Source: Streptomyces sp. Ru62 (GTDB lineage Bacteria > Actinomycetota > Actinomycetes > Streptomycetales > Streptomycetaceae). Taken from it: DNA of 64,000 nt. The notes beneath the pieces were generated by a model. It did not search any database. It had not been told where the DNA came from and saw nothing but the letters and a program-made list of their open reading frames with translations. Location: positions 1 through 64,000 of the forward strand of contig NZ_PQSU01000032.1 of assembly GCF_002920615.1 (NCBI RefSeq). The letters run 5' to 3'. This document shows positions 1 through 8,123 of this stretch, in pieces. Numbering within the stretch: position 1 is the stretch's first letter; each line of letters starts with the position of its first letter. Position numbers and translations under genes: made by a program.

Positions 1-39
1 CCTCCCGGCCGTGGCCCGGGAGGGCAGCGGAGGGGGGTG

Positions 40-573
40 TCAGCCGTTGCGGGGGGCCGGGAAGGCCGTCGGGCGGGCGTCGTCGCGCAGTGTCGGGCTG
101 CCCGCCGTCGGCTGTGTGGGCATGGAGCGGGCCGCGGGGACCGTGGGCAGCCCGGTGTTCACATTGATCGTGCGGGTGCCGGACGGCTCCGTCGTCCGCT
201 CCGTCTCCGCCGCCGCCTGGGCCGCGGCGCGGCGGGCGCCGTACCGGCGGTGCACCGCCTGCTTGGTGACCCCGAGCGCGGAGCCCACCGCGTCCCACGA
301 GAAGCCGAGCGAGCGGTCGAAGTCCACGGCGGCCGTGACCAGGGTTTCGACACTGTCCCGGAGTTCCTGGGCGAGGCGGACCGTCGGGGCGGGAGCGCGT
401 CCGTAGACGACGAAGCCCGTGGACGGGCCGGAGCGGCGCGGGCGGTAGACGTTGCCCAACTGGGCGGTGAGCGTGCGCAGCGCGTCCACCTGCCGGCGGA
501 CCCTCTCGATGTCCCGCACCAGCAAGTGCAGGCTGGCCCGGGCCTGGGCGTCGTGGGTTGCGTGGTCGGCCAT
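40..573 (-). CDS. HTH-containing hypothetical protein
   Basis: Encodes 177 aa from an ATG (complement of 571-573). The N-terminal half is rich in charged helical sequence with many Arg and Leu. Residues around 100-125 read LGVTKQAVHRRYG, a helix-turn-helix typical of small actinobacterial DNA-binding proteins. The C-terminal 50 residues are Pro/Thr/Ser/Arg-rich and look disordered. The frame stays open upstream of this ATG, but only this start lies at the edge of a non-coding stretch with hairpins. It is divergent from fmt. I infer a small DNA-binding protein and cannot name the family. Confidence 0.75.
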   Translation of the reverse strand: MADHATHDAQARASLHLLVRDIERVRRQVDALRTLTAQLGNVYRPRRSGPSTGFVVYGRAPAPTVRLAQELRDSVETLVTAAVDFDRSLGFSWDAVGSALGVTKQAVHRRYGARRAAAQAAAETERTTEPSGTRTINVNTGLPTVPAARSMPTQPTAGSPTLRDDARPTAFPAPRNG

Positions 574-607
574 GAACAAGCCTCTCGAACCGGCGTTGAA
601 AGGAATT

Positions 608-650
608 GGGCCGCGAAAGCGGCCCGATGTGGTCAACTCTTCCTTGACCA
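608..650. promoter_or_regulatory. Two adjacent inverted repeats between the HTH gene and fmt
   Basis: GGGCCGC/GCGGCCC (608-614, 619-625) closes a GAAA tetraloop. TGGTCAA/TTGACCA (630-636, 644-650) follows with a 7-nt spacer, and a third TGGTCA lies near 669. The first could fold in RNA. The second resembles an operator half-site pair for the divergent HTH gene or fmt. Function is inferred only. Confidence 0.35.
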
Positions 651-787
651 ACGCGCTTACGCTCCGCTGGTCACGGGGTGGGGGCGTACGGGCATATGCG
701 TACGCCGCCCACCCGCTCGCGCGCCGCCCATGGTCATAGACTGGTGCGCTGCCCGCCGACCCCCGCCCGAGAGGCCCGATCCCGCCC

Positions 788-1720
788 ATGAAGCTCGTCT
801 TCGCCGGTACCCCCGAGGTCGCCGTTCCCGCTCTGGACGCCCTGCTCGCCTCCGGGCGGCACGAGGTGGCCGCTGTCGTCACGCGGCCCGACGCGCCGGC
901 CGGGCGCGGACGCAGGCTGGTCGCGTCACCCGTGGCCGAGCGGGCGGAGGAGGCCGGGATCGAGGTGCTCAAGCCGCTGAAGCCCCGGGACCCGGAGTTC
1001 CTGGAGCGGCTGCGGGAGATCGCCCCGGACTGCTGCCCGGTCGTCGCGTACGGCGCCCTGCTGCCGAAGGCCGCGCTGGACATCCCCGCCCACGGCTGGG
1101 TCAACCTGCACTTCTCGCTGCTGCCCGCCTGGCGCGGCGCCGCGCCGGTCCAGCACGCCATCATGGCGGGCGACGAGATCACCGGGGCGTCCACCTTCCT
1201 CATCGAGGAGGGGCTGGACTCCGGGCCCGTCTACGGCACCGTGACCGAGGAGATCCGCCCCACCGACACCAGCGGCGACCTGCTCACCCGGCTCGCCTTC
1301 GCGGGCGCCGGGCTGCTCGCGGCCACCATGGACGGCATCGAGGACGGCACGCTGAAGGCCGTACCGCAGCCCGCCGAGGGCATCACCGTGGCGCCGAAGA
1401 TCACCGTCGAGGACGCCCAGGTGGACTGGGCGGCGCCCGCACTGCGCGTCGACCGGGTCGTGCGCGGCTGCACGCCCGCGCCCGGCGCCTGGACCACCTT
1501 CCGCGGTGAGCGGCTCAAGCTCGTCCAGGTCACGCCCGTGCCCGAGCGCACGGACCTCGCTCCGGGCCGGCTGGCCGTGGGCAAGAACAGCGTGCACGTG
1601 GGCACGGGGTCGTACGCCGTCGAACTGCTCTGGGTGCAGGCCCAGGGCAAGAAGCCGATGCGCGCGGCCGACTGGGCCCGCGGGGTACGCATCGCGGACG
1701 GCGAGACGCTGGGCGGCTGA
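788..1720 (+). CDS. fmt: Methionyl-tRNA formyltransferase
   Basis: 310 aa, the normal length. It formylates the initiator Met-tRNA using 10-formyltetrahydrofolate in the cytosol. The N-terminus MKLVFAGTPEVAVPALDAL is the family signature. The catalytic block NLHFSLLPAWRGAAPVQ carries the Asn-x-His pair, and the C-terminal OB-like domain (about residues 205-300) binds tRNA. The ATG starts right at the consensus N-terminus. It is upstream of rsmB, a common actinobacterial pairing of translation genes, but here 283 bp including a repeat array separate them. Confidence 0.97.
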   Translation: MKLVFAGTPEVAVPALDALLASGRHEVAAVVTRPDAPAGRGRRLVASPVAERAEEAGIEVLKPLKPRDPEFLERLREIAPDCCPVVAYGALLPKAALDIPAHGWVNLHFSLLPAWRGAAPVQHAIMAGDEITGASTFLIEEGLDSGPVYGTVTEEIRPTDTSGDLLTRLAFAGAGLLAATMDGIEDGTLKAVPQPAEGITVAPKITVEDAQVDWAAPALRVDRVVRGCTPAPGAWTTFRGERLKLVQVTPVPERTDLAPGRLAVGKNSVHVGTGSYAVELLWVQAQGKKPMRAADWARGVRIADGETLGG

Positions 1721-1807
1721 CGCCCCGGGCGGGGTAAGTAGCCGTGAGGGCGGCGGGCGCCCTGGCCGGGCTGAGAACGGGCGAGCGACGGCTGACGCTC
1801 CGGCGGC

Positions 1808-1893
1808 GGTCGGGCGTGCACGTCCGGCAGTGGTCGGGCGTGCACCCCGGCAATGGTCGGACCTGCACCTCCCACAGTGGTCGGACGTGCACG
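1808..1893. repeat. Imperfect 23-24 bp tandem array, about 3.6 copies
   Basis: The core GGTCGG(G/A)C(G/C)TGCAC begins at 1808, 1832, 1855 and 1879, with spacings of 24, 23 and 24. It fills much of the 283-bp fmt-rsmB gap. The core half-site GTGCAC is palindromic, so the array could be a cluster of protein sites or simply slippage-derived DNA. No gene is seen in the rest of the gap (1721-2003). Confidence 0.85.
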
Positions 1894-2003
1894 CGCCGTG
1901 TGTCGACCGGGCGGCGGCACAGTGCAGCCCGGGCGGCGGGCCCCCGGGTGCGGCGACGTACGCTGGAGGCGCATCCCCTCTTCACACCCGGAGCACCTTT
2001 TTC

Positions 2004-3422
2004 GTGAGCGAGCAGTCCCGGCGGCCCCGCAAGCCCGCCAAGCCCTACCGCCGTCCCCAGAAGGACCCCGTCCGCATCCTGGCCTTCGAGGCGCTGCGCG
2101 CGGTGGACGAGCGGGACGCGTACGCCAACCTCGTGCTGCCCCCGCTGCTGCGCAAGGCCCGCGAGCAGGGCGACTTCGACGCCCGGGACGCCGCCCTCGC
2201 CACCGAGCTGGTGTACGGCACGCTGCGCCGGCAGGGCACGTACGACGCCGTCATCGCCGCCTGTGTCGACCGGCCGCTGCGCGAGGTCGACCCCCCGGTC
2301 CTCGACGTGCTGAGCCTGGGCGCGCACCAGTTGCTCGGCACGCGCATCCCCACGCACGCGGCCGTGTCCGCCTCGGTCGAGCTGGCCCGGGTCGTACTCG
2401 GCGACGGACGGGCCAAGTTCGTCAACGCCGTGCTGCGCAAGGTGGCCCAGGACGATCTGGACGGCTGGATCGCGAAGGTGGCGCCGCCCTACGACGAGGA
2501 TCCCGAGGACCACCTCGCCGTCGTGCACTCGCACCCCCGCTGGGTCGTCTCCGCGCTCTGGGACTCCCTCGGCGGCGGCCGGGCCGGCATCGAGCGGTTG
2601 CTGGCGGCGGACAACGAGCGGCCCGAGGTGACGCTCGTCGCCCGGCCGGGCCGGGCCACCACCGAGGAGCTGCTCCACGAGGACGCCGCCGTGCCCGGGC
2701 GCTGGTCGCCGTACGCCGTCCGGCTCGCCGAGGGCGGCGAGCCGGGCGCGGTCGAGGCCGTGCGCGAGGGGCGCGCCGGCGTCCAGGACGAGGGCAGCCA
2801 GCTGGTCGCCCTCGCGCTGGCGAACGCCCCGCTCGACGGCCCTGACGAGAAGTGGCTCGACGGCTGCGCGGGACCGGGCGGCAAGGCGGCGCTGCTGGCC
2901 GCGCTCGCCGCCGAGCGCGGGGCCGCCCTGCTCGCCTCGGAGAAGCAGCCGCACCGGGCCGGACTGGTGGCCCGGGCCCTGCACGGCAACCCGGGGCCGT
3001 ACCAGGTCATCGCCGCCGACGGCACCCGCCCGCCGTGGCGGCCCGGCAGCTTCGACCGGGTGCTGGTGGACGTCCCCTGCACCGGCCTCGGCGCCCTGCG
3101 CCGCCGCCCCGAGGCCCGCTGGCGACGCCGCCCCGAGGACCTGGACAACTTCGCCCCGCTCCAGCGTGGCCTGCTGCGCACCGCCCTCGACTCCGTCCGT
3201 GTCGGCGGCGTCGTCGGCTACGCCACCTGCTCCCCGCACCTGGCGGAGACCCGCGCGGTCGTCGCCGACGTGCTCAAGCAGCGCCCGGACACCGAACTGA
3301 TCGACGCCCGCCCGCTCCTCCCCGGCGTGCCCGACCTCGGAGAGGGCCCCGACATCCAGCTGTGGCCCCACATCCACGGCACGGACGCGATGTACCTGTC
3401 CCTGATCCGCAGAACCGCCTGA
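2004..3422 (+). CDS. rsmB: 16S rRNA m5C967 methyltransferase (RsmB/Sun family)
   Basis: 472 aa from GTG 2004; the frame is open further upstream, but that sequence covers the repeat array and low-complexity DNA. The N-terminal NusB-like RNA-binding domain spans about residues 28-165, and the Rossmann SAM-dependent methyltransferase domain about 265-470. The SAM motif reads LDGCAGPGGKA. Two catalytic cysteines of the m5C class are visible, Cys359 in DVPCTGLG and Cys409 in the TCSPH motif. It methylates C967 in the 30S subunit. It is followed by an intergenic repeat element and then rpe on the same strand. Confidence 0.95.
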   Translation: MSEQSRRPRKPAKPYRRPQKDPVRILAFEALRAVDERDAYANLVLPPLLRKAREQGDFDARDAALATELVYGTLRRQGTYDAVIAACVDRPLREVDPPVLDVLSLGAHQLLGTRIPTHAAVSASVELARVVLGDGRAKFVNAVLRKVAQDDLDGWIAKVAPPYDEDPEDHLAVVHSHPRWVVSALWDSLGGGRAGIERLLAADNERPEVTLVARPGRATTEELLHEDAAVPGRWSPYAVRLAEGGEPGAVEAVREGRAGVQDEGSQLVALALANAPLDGPDEKWLDGCAGPGGKAALLAALAAERGAALLASEKQPHRAGLVARALHGNPGPYQVIAADGTRPPWRPGSFDRVLVDVPCTGLGALRRRPEARWRRRPEDLDNFAPLQRGLLRTALDSVRVGGVVGYATCSPHLAETRAVVADVLKQRPDTELIDARPLLPGVPDLGEGPDIQLWPHIHGTDAMYLSLIRRTA

Positions 3423-3435
3423 CGCCGGGCAGGAC

Positions 3436-3484
3436 AGCGCGACCCGAAGGGGGGCGGGGAACTGCGCGACCAGCGCCCACCGGG
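3436..3484. repeat. REP-like intergenic element, copy A
   Basis: Contains GCGACCCGAAGG then GCGGGGAACTGCGCGACCAG, a sequence type often seen between Streptomyces genes. Related copies lie at 10131-10175 and, inverted, at 28385-28422. It lies just downstream of the rsmB stop. Confidence 0.7.
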
Positions 3485-3552
3485 CCGGCAGCCGAACCAC
3501 AACCCGAGGACCGCCGCTACAGCCCAGCGCAGCGACATGGCAGGCTTGGGTC

Positions 3553-4239
3553 ATGGCCGTGCAGATCAACCCCAGCATCCTGTCCGCCGACTTCGCCCGC
3601 CTCGCGGACGAGGCCGAGGCGGTCCGGGGCGCCGACTTCCTCCATGTCGACGTCATGGACAACCACTTCGTCCCGAACCTCACGCTCGGCGTGCCGGTCG
3701 TGGAGTCCCTGGCCCGTGCGACGGACACCCCGCTGGACTGCCACCTGATGATCGAGGACCCCGACCGGTGGGCGCCTCAGTACGTCGAGGCGGGGGCGTC
3801 GTCGGTCACCTTCCACGTGGAGGCCGCCGCCGCACCGGTGCGGCTCGCCCGGGAGATCCGCGCCAAGGGTGCCCGCGCCTCCATGGCGCTCAAGCCGGCG
3901 ACGCCCATCGAGCCGTTCGAGGACCTGCTGCCGGAACTCGACATGCTGCTCATCATGACGGTGGAGCCCGGCTTCGGCGGACAGGCGTTCCTCGACATCA
4001 TGCTGCCGAAGATCCGCCGCACCCGTGAGCTGATCAAGAAGCACGGTCTGGAACTGTGGTTGCAGGTCGACGGCGGGGTCTCGGCCTCGACGATCGAGCG
4101 GTGCGCGGACGCGGGGGCGGACGTGTTCGTCGCCGGCTCGGCCGTCTACGGTGCGAAGGACCCGGCGGAGGCCGTACGCGCGCTGCGCGCCCAGGCGGAG
4201 GCGGCCACCGGCAAGGCGTCCTGGGCATGCGACCACTGA
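3553..4239 (+). CDS. rpe: Ribulose-phosphate 3-epimerase
   Basis: 228 aa, full length. It interconverts ribulose-5-phosphate and xylulose-5-phosphate in the pentose phosphate pathway. The TIM-barrel motifs are all present: INPSILSADF at the start, HVDVMDNHFVPN and HLMIEDP carrying metal-binding residues, VEPGFGGQ, and VDGGV near the phosphate-binding end. The ATG follows the REP-like element. Its product also feeds riboflavin synthesis, as ribulose-5-phosphate is the ribB substrate, though the rib genes lie 17 kb away. Confidence 0.97.
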   Translation: MAVQINPSILSADFARLADEAEAVRGADFLHVDVMDNHFVPNLTLGVPVVESLARATDTPLDCHLMIEDPDRWAPQYVEAGASSVTFHVEAAAAPVRLAREIRAKGARASMALKPATPIEPFEDLLPELDMLLIMTVEPGFGGQAFLDIMLPKIRRTRELIKKHGLELWLQVDGGVSASTIERCADAGADVFVAGSAVYGAKDPAEAVRALRAQAEAATGKASWACDH

Positions 4240-4248
4240 GCCACGGCC

Positions 4249-4270
4249 AAGTGAACGGTTAAGTGAACGG
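4249..4270. promoter_or_regulatory. Direct repeat AAGTGAACGG x2
   Basis: AAGTGAACGG occurs at 4249-4258 and 4261-4270, a 12-bp period, in the short gap between rpe and the SorC-type regulator. It is placed where an autoregulatory site would be expected. The link to the regulator is inference. Confidence 0.4.
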
Positions 4271-4329
4271 CGCCCATCAGGGCAGATCAGTCGCCCCGAA
4301 TCTGCAAGGATGAACGGCGAATCCAGAGT

Positions 4330-5373
4330 GTGAACAGCAGTGAGGAGATCGCCGTGTCGGGTATGTCGGCGGGCCGGTCAGCCATGCGGATGGGACCCGC
4401 TGAGCTGGTGCAGGCGGCGGCCATGGCCCGCCGCTTCTACCTCGAAGGCAAGTCCAAGATCCAGATCGCGGAGGAGTTCGGCGTCAGCCGCTTCAAAGTG
4501 GCCCGGGTACTGGAGACTGCCCTCGAAAGGGACCTCGTACGCATCGAGATCCGCGTGCCGGCCGAACTGGACGCCGAGCGCTCCGACGCGCTCCGCGCCC
4601 GCTACGGCCTGAGGCACGCCGTCGTGGTCGAGTCCCCGGCCGAGGCCGAGGAGACTCCCGACCCCGAGAACCTCGGAGAGGTCGCCGCCGACCTGCTCGG
4701 CGAACTCGTCAACGAGGGGGACGTGCTCGGGCTGGCCTGGGGCCGGTCCACCATCCACATGGCGGCGGCGCTCGACCGGCTGCCGCCGTGCACGGTGGTG
4801 CAGCTGACGGGCGTGTACGACGCCGGGACCGCCGAGCGCGGCTCGGTGGAGGCCGTCCGCCGGGCCGCCCAGGTGTCCGGCGGCGACGCGCACCCCATCT
4901 ACGCGCCGATGCTGTTGCCGGACGCGGCCACCGCGGCGGCGCTGCGTCACCAGACCGGGATCGCCCGGGCCTTCGAGTACTTCGACAAGGTCACGGTCGC
5001 CTGTGTCTCCATCGGCTCCTGGGAGCCGGGCATCTCGACCGTGCACGACATGCTCAGCGACGAGGAGCGCGCGCACTACGCCTCGCTCGGGGTCGCCGCC
5101 GAGATGTCGGCACACCTCTTCGACGCCGAGGGGCGCCGGGTCGGACGGGACCTGGGGGAGCGGTGCATCACGGTCAAGGCCGACCAGTTGCGCCGTGTCC
5201 CTGAGGTCGTGGCCATCGCGGGCGGGCAGCGCAAGGCCGCCGCGATCGACGCGGTGCTGCGCTCCGGGCTGGTCACCAGCCTGGTGACGGACACCTCGGC
5301 CGCCGACTACCTGATGACGGCGGGCCCGACCCCGAAGCCGGCGCTGAGCCGTCAGGACCCCGACGGGATCTGA
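4330..5373 (+). CDS. SorC/DeoR-type sugar-binding transcriptional regulator
   Basis: 347 aa from GTG 4330. An N-terminal HTH (about residues 25-65; KIQIAEEFGVSRFKVARVL) is followed by a C-terminal sugar-phosphate-binding domain of the SorC/CggR class (about 85-335), including LGLAWGRSTIHMAAAL and the late VAGGxRK-like block near residue 305. Such proteins bind phosphorylated sugars and control carbohydrate genes. No dedicated sugar operon adjoins it. Its position after rpe suggests a pentose-phosphate signal, but that is inference. Confidence 0.88.
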   Translation: MNSSEEIAVSGMSAGRSAMRMGPAELVQAAAMARRFYLEGKSKIQIAEEFGVSRFKVARVLETALERDLVRIEIRVPAELDAERSDALRARYGLRHAVVVESPAEAEETPDPENLGEVAADLLGELVNEGDVLGLAWGRSTIHMAAALDRLPPCTVVQLTGVYDAGTAERGSVEAVRRAAQVSGGDAHPIYAPMLLPDAATAAALRHQTGIARAFEYFDKVTVACVSIGSWEPGISTVHDMLSDEERAHYASLGVAAEMSAHLFDAEGRRVGRDLGERCITVKADQLRRVPEVVAIAGGQRKAAAIDAVLRSGLVTSLVTDTSAADYLMTAGPTPKPALSRQDPDGI

Positions 5374-5400
5374 CCGGGTCCGACCGGGTCCGACCGGGTC
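5371..5400. repeat. 10-bp tandem repeat x3
   Basis: Three copies of (T/C)GACCGGGTC start at 5371, 5381 and 5391. The first copy contains the TGA stop codon of the preceding regulator gene. Confidence 0.85.
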
Positions 5401-5443
5401 CGGGAGCGGGCCGTGGCGGGACGGCCGTGGCAGCATCGTCCGC

Positions 5444-5842
5444 ATGCTGCCACGGTTCGTCCCCCGTGCTCTCGCCGGGCTGCTGGTCTGTCTCGCCGTT
5501 CTCCTGGCGGGGTGCGCCGGCGCCTCCGGCCCCGCCTCCCGGGCGTCCCCGGCCTGGGCGCGCGGCATGGCCACCGTCCAGGAGTCCCGCCTCCCGGCCG
5601 AGGCCCGACAGACACTCGCCCTCATCGACAGGGGCGGCCCCTTCCCCTACGCCAAAGACGGGACCGTCTTCGGGAACTTCGAGGGACGCCTGCCGCGGCA
5701 CCGGCGCGGCTACTACCACGAGTACACCGTGCCGACCCCCGGCTCCCAGGACCGCGGGGCCCGGCGCATCGTCACCGGGCAGGGCGGGGAGTTCTACTAC
5801 ACCGATGATCACTACGAGCCGTTCCGGGCGGTACTGAGATGA
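5444..5842 (+). CDS. Secreted guanyl-specific ribonuclease (RNase Sa/barnase type), predicted lipoprotein
   Basis: 132 aa. Residues 1-24 form a signal peptide ending in a lipobox LLAGC with Cys24, so it is predicted to be lipid-anchored outside the membrane. The mature part aligns with Streptomyces RNase Sa: GGPFPYAKDGTVF, then YYHEYTVPTPG with catalytic Glu93, RGARRIV with Arg104 and Arg108, and TDDHY with His123. Spacing from Glu93 to the arginines matches RNase Sa. The two cysteines of the RNase Sa disulfide are absent, which is unusual. The stop overlaps the barstar start by 4 nt, so toxin and inhibitor are translationally coupled. Confidence 0.92.
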   Translation: MLPRFVPRALAGLLVCLAVLLAGCAGASGPASRASPAWARGMATVQESRLPAEARQTLALIDRGGPFPYAKDGTVFGNFEGRLPRHRRGYYHEYTVPTPGSQDRGARRIVTGQGGEFYYTDDHYEPFRAVLR

Positions 5843-6168
5843 GCGAAGACCTGACCGGCCGCTTCGTGGTCGCGCTCGACCTCGACGGCGTCACGGACAA
5901 GGCCGGCCTGATGGACCGTGCCGCCCGGGCCCTGTCGCTGCCCGACTGGTTCGGCCGGAACTGGGACGCGCTGGCCGACTCCCTGTCCGACCCGTCCGTG
6001 TGGCCGCAGGAGGCCCAGGGCAGAGGGCTCCTGGTCGTCGTACGGGGCTGGGAGGGCTACGCGAAGGAGCGGCCCCAGGAGTGGGAGACCGCCCAGGCGG
6101 TGTTCACGCAGGCCATGAGCGTGGCGCCGGCGCTCACCGTCGCCCTCGCCCTTGGAGGAACCTCCTAG
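5839..6168 (+). CDS. Barstar-family ribonuclease inhibitor
   Basis: 109 aa, close to the usual barstar length. The segment LPDWFGRNWDALADSL (about residues 34-49) is the barstar helix-loop that plugs the RNase active site and includes the key Asp. It has no signal peptide and should act in the cytoplasm, protecting against the RNase before export. The ATG overlaps the RNase TGA (ATGA). A 132-bp gap separates it from guaB1. Confidence 0.93.
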   Translation: MSEDLTGRFVVALDLDGVTDKAGLMDRAARALSLPDWFGRNWDALADSLSDPSVWPQEAQGRGLLVVVRGWEGYAKERPQEWETAQAVFTQAMSVAPALTVALALGGTS

Positions 6169-6300
6169 CTGATCGGCGAGGACCCTGGATGATCCGTCAG
6201 GGCAGGACAGCGGCCCCGACATGGGACAATGAAGTACGTGCTCTTTCCCCCTGGCACACCTGTCAGGGGGTCGCCTCTGATCGACTGGGATGTGCAGCAC

Positions 6301-7743
6301 GTGCGTTTCCTCAATGACATCCAGCCCGCGTACGACCTGACGTACGACGACGTGTTCATGGTGCCGAGCCGTTCCGCGGTCGGCTCGCGTCAGGGCGTGG
6401 ACCTCGCCTCGCCGGACGGCACGGGCACCACCATCCCGCTCGTCGTCGCCAACATGACCGCCATCGCCGGCCGCCGCATGGCCGAGACGGTGGCCCGCCG
6501 GGGCGGCCTGGTGGTCATCCCGCAGGACATCCCGATCGACGTCGTCACCGACGTGATCTCCTGGGTCAAGAGCCGCCACCTGGTGCTCGACACCCCGATC
6601 GTGCTGGCCCCGCACCAGACCGTCGCCGACGCCCTGGCGCTGCTGCCCAAGCGGGCGCACAACGCCGGCGTGGTCGTGGACGAGAACCACCGGCCCGTCG
6701 GTGTCGTCACCGACGCCGACCTGTCCGGTGTCGACCGCTTCACCCAGCTCGAAGTGGTCATGTCCAAGGACCTGCTCCTGCTGGACGCCGACATCGACCC
6801 GCGCGAGGCCTTCAACACCCTCGACCAGCACAACCGCCGCTACGCACCGGCCGTCGACAAGGACGGCAGGCTCGCCGGCATCCTCACCCGCAAGGGCGCG
6901 CTGCGCGCCACGCTGTACACGCCGGCCGTGGACGCGAACGGCAGGCTGCGGATCGCCGCCGCCGTCGGCATCAACGGCGACGTCGCGGGCAAGGCCAAGC
7001 AGCTGCTCGACGCGGGCGTGGACACGCTCGTCATCGACACCGCGCACGGCCACCAGGAGTCGATGATCAACGCCATCAGGGTGGTGCGCGCGCTCGACCC
7101 GCGGGTGCCGATCGCCGCGGGCAACATCGTCTCCGCCGAGGGCGTCAAGGACCTGGTCGACGCCGGCGCGGACATCGTCAAGGTCGGTGTCGGGCCGGGC
7201 GCCATGTGCACCACCCGCATGATGACCGGCGTGGGCCGCCCCCAGTTCTCCGCCGTCCTGGAGTGCGCGGCCGAGGCGAGGAAGTACGGCAAGCACGTGT
7301 GGGCCGACGGCGGTGTCCGCCACCCGCGCGACGTCGCCATGGCGCTCGCCGCCGGCGCGTCCAACGTGATGGTCGGCTCCTGGTTCGCGGGCACCTACGA
7401 GTCGCCCGGTGACCTCCAGCACGACGCCGACGGCCGCGCCTACAAGGAGTCGTTCGGCATGGCCTCCGCGCGGGCGGTGGCCAACCGCACCTCGGAGGAG
7501 TCGGCGTACGACCGCGCCCGCAAGGCGCTGTTCGAGGAGGGCATCTCCACCTCCCGGATGTTCCTCGACCCGGCCCGCCCGGGCGTCGAGGACCTGATCG
7601 ACTCGATCATCGCGGGCGTGCGCTCCTCCTGCACCTACGCCGGTGCCGGCTCCCTGGAGGAGTTCGCCGAGAAGGCCATCGTCGGCATCCAGAGCGCGGC
7701 CGGCTACGCCGAGGGCAAGCCGCTGCACGCCAGCTGGAGCTGA
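6301..7743 (+). CDS. guaB1: GuaB1-type IMP dehydrogenase-related protein, probable GMP reductase
   Basis: 480 aa from GTG 6301, which gives the family N-terminus (V)RFLNDIQPAYDLTYDDVF. A longer frame opens upstream, but its extra residues lack homology. The (beta/alpha)8 barrel is interrupted by a CBS pair (about residues 95-215). The catalytic loop GPGAMCTTRMM places the nucleophile at about Cys303. The NAD(P) and IMP-binding glycine motifs are present. Actinobacterial GuaB1 has been shown in mycobacteria to be a CBS-containing GMP reductase rather than an IMP dehydrogenase, so salvage of GMP to IMP is the likely role. A strong hairpin terminator follows. Confidence 0.9.
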   Translation: MRFLNDIQPAYDLTYDDVFMVPSRSAVGSRQGVDLASPDGTGTTIPLVVANMTAIAGRRMAETVARRGGLVVIPQDIPIDVVTDVISWVKSRHLVLDTPIVLAPHQTVADALALLPKRAHNAGVVVDENHRPVGVVTDADLSGVDRFTQLEVVMSKDLLLLDADIDPREAFNTLDQHNRRYAPAVDKDGRLAGILTRKGALRATLYTPAVDANGRLRIAAAVGINGDVAGKAKQLLDAGVDTLVIDTAHGHQESMINAIRVVRALDPRVPIAAGNIVSAEGVKDLVDAGADIVKVGVGPGAMCTTRMMTGVGRPQFSAVLECAAEARKYGKHVWADGGVRHPRDVAMALAAGASNVMVGSWFAGTYESPGDLQHDADGRAYKESFGMASARAVANRTSEESAYDRARKALFEEGISTSRMFLDPARPGVEDLIDSIIAGVRSSCTYAGAGSLEEFAEKAIVGIQSAAGYAEGKPLHASWS

Positions 7744-7756
7744 CCCACGCTCCGCC

Positions 7757-7804
7757 CCGACGGCCCCCGCCGATCCCCCGCCCGGGAACGACGGGGGCCG
7801 TCGG
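7757..7804 (+). terminator. Hairpin terminator after guaB1
   Basis: Perfect 13-bp arms CCGACGGCCCCCG (7757-7769) and its complement (7792-7804) with a 22-nt loop, 13 nt after the stop codon. Confidence 0.85.
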
Positions 7805-7886
7805 CGTGCCCGGCGCCGGGCGGCAAGCCGTCTCGCGCCGGGCGGGAAACGAGGCCCCTGGGACGACTGTGCAACGGTCGACAGGT

Positions 7887-7948
7887 GGCGCGCAACGATT
7901 TGTCACCACGCCCCGATGAACGCAAGGATCATGCGGGTATACGCAAGG
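7887..7948. promoter_or_regulatory. Candidate Lrp-regulated upstream region of the permease
   Basis: The 319-bp gap before the permease holds GGCGCGCAACG (7887-7897), which recurs at 10325-10335 ahead of the davA-like gene. It also holds the direct repeat CGCAAGG at 7921 and 7942, 21 bp apart, two helical turns. An Lrp gene lies in the same block. Regulation is inferred from the shared motif and spacing. I see no ORF in the gap. Confidence 0.4.
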
Positions 7949-8123
7949 TTGCTGCATTACGCCCGTGAAGGCCCGCCTCATAGGGTGCTGCGCTAGTACG
8001 TGGCGTGGCGGGGACCCCGCTCGGCGGGTTCCTGCCTCGCAGGCCCCGCCGGTTCCCGCCCACGAGGGCCGGCGTTCCCGCCGGCCCGCCCCGCAACCAC
8101 CGGCAGCGATAAGGAGCCAGCGC

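Noticed and set aside
6229..6300. Longer start for guaB1 at ATG 6229
   Set aside because: The 24 extra residues lack family similarity, while GTG 6301 gives the conserved N-terminus.
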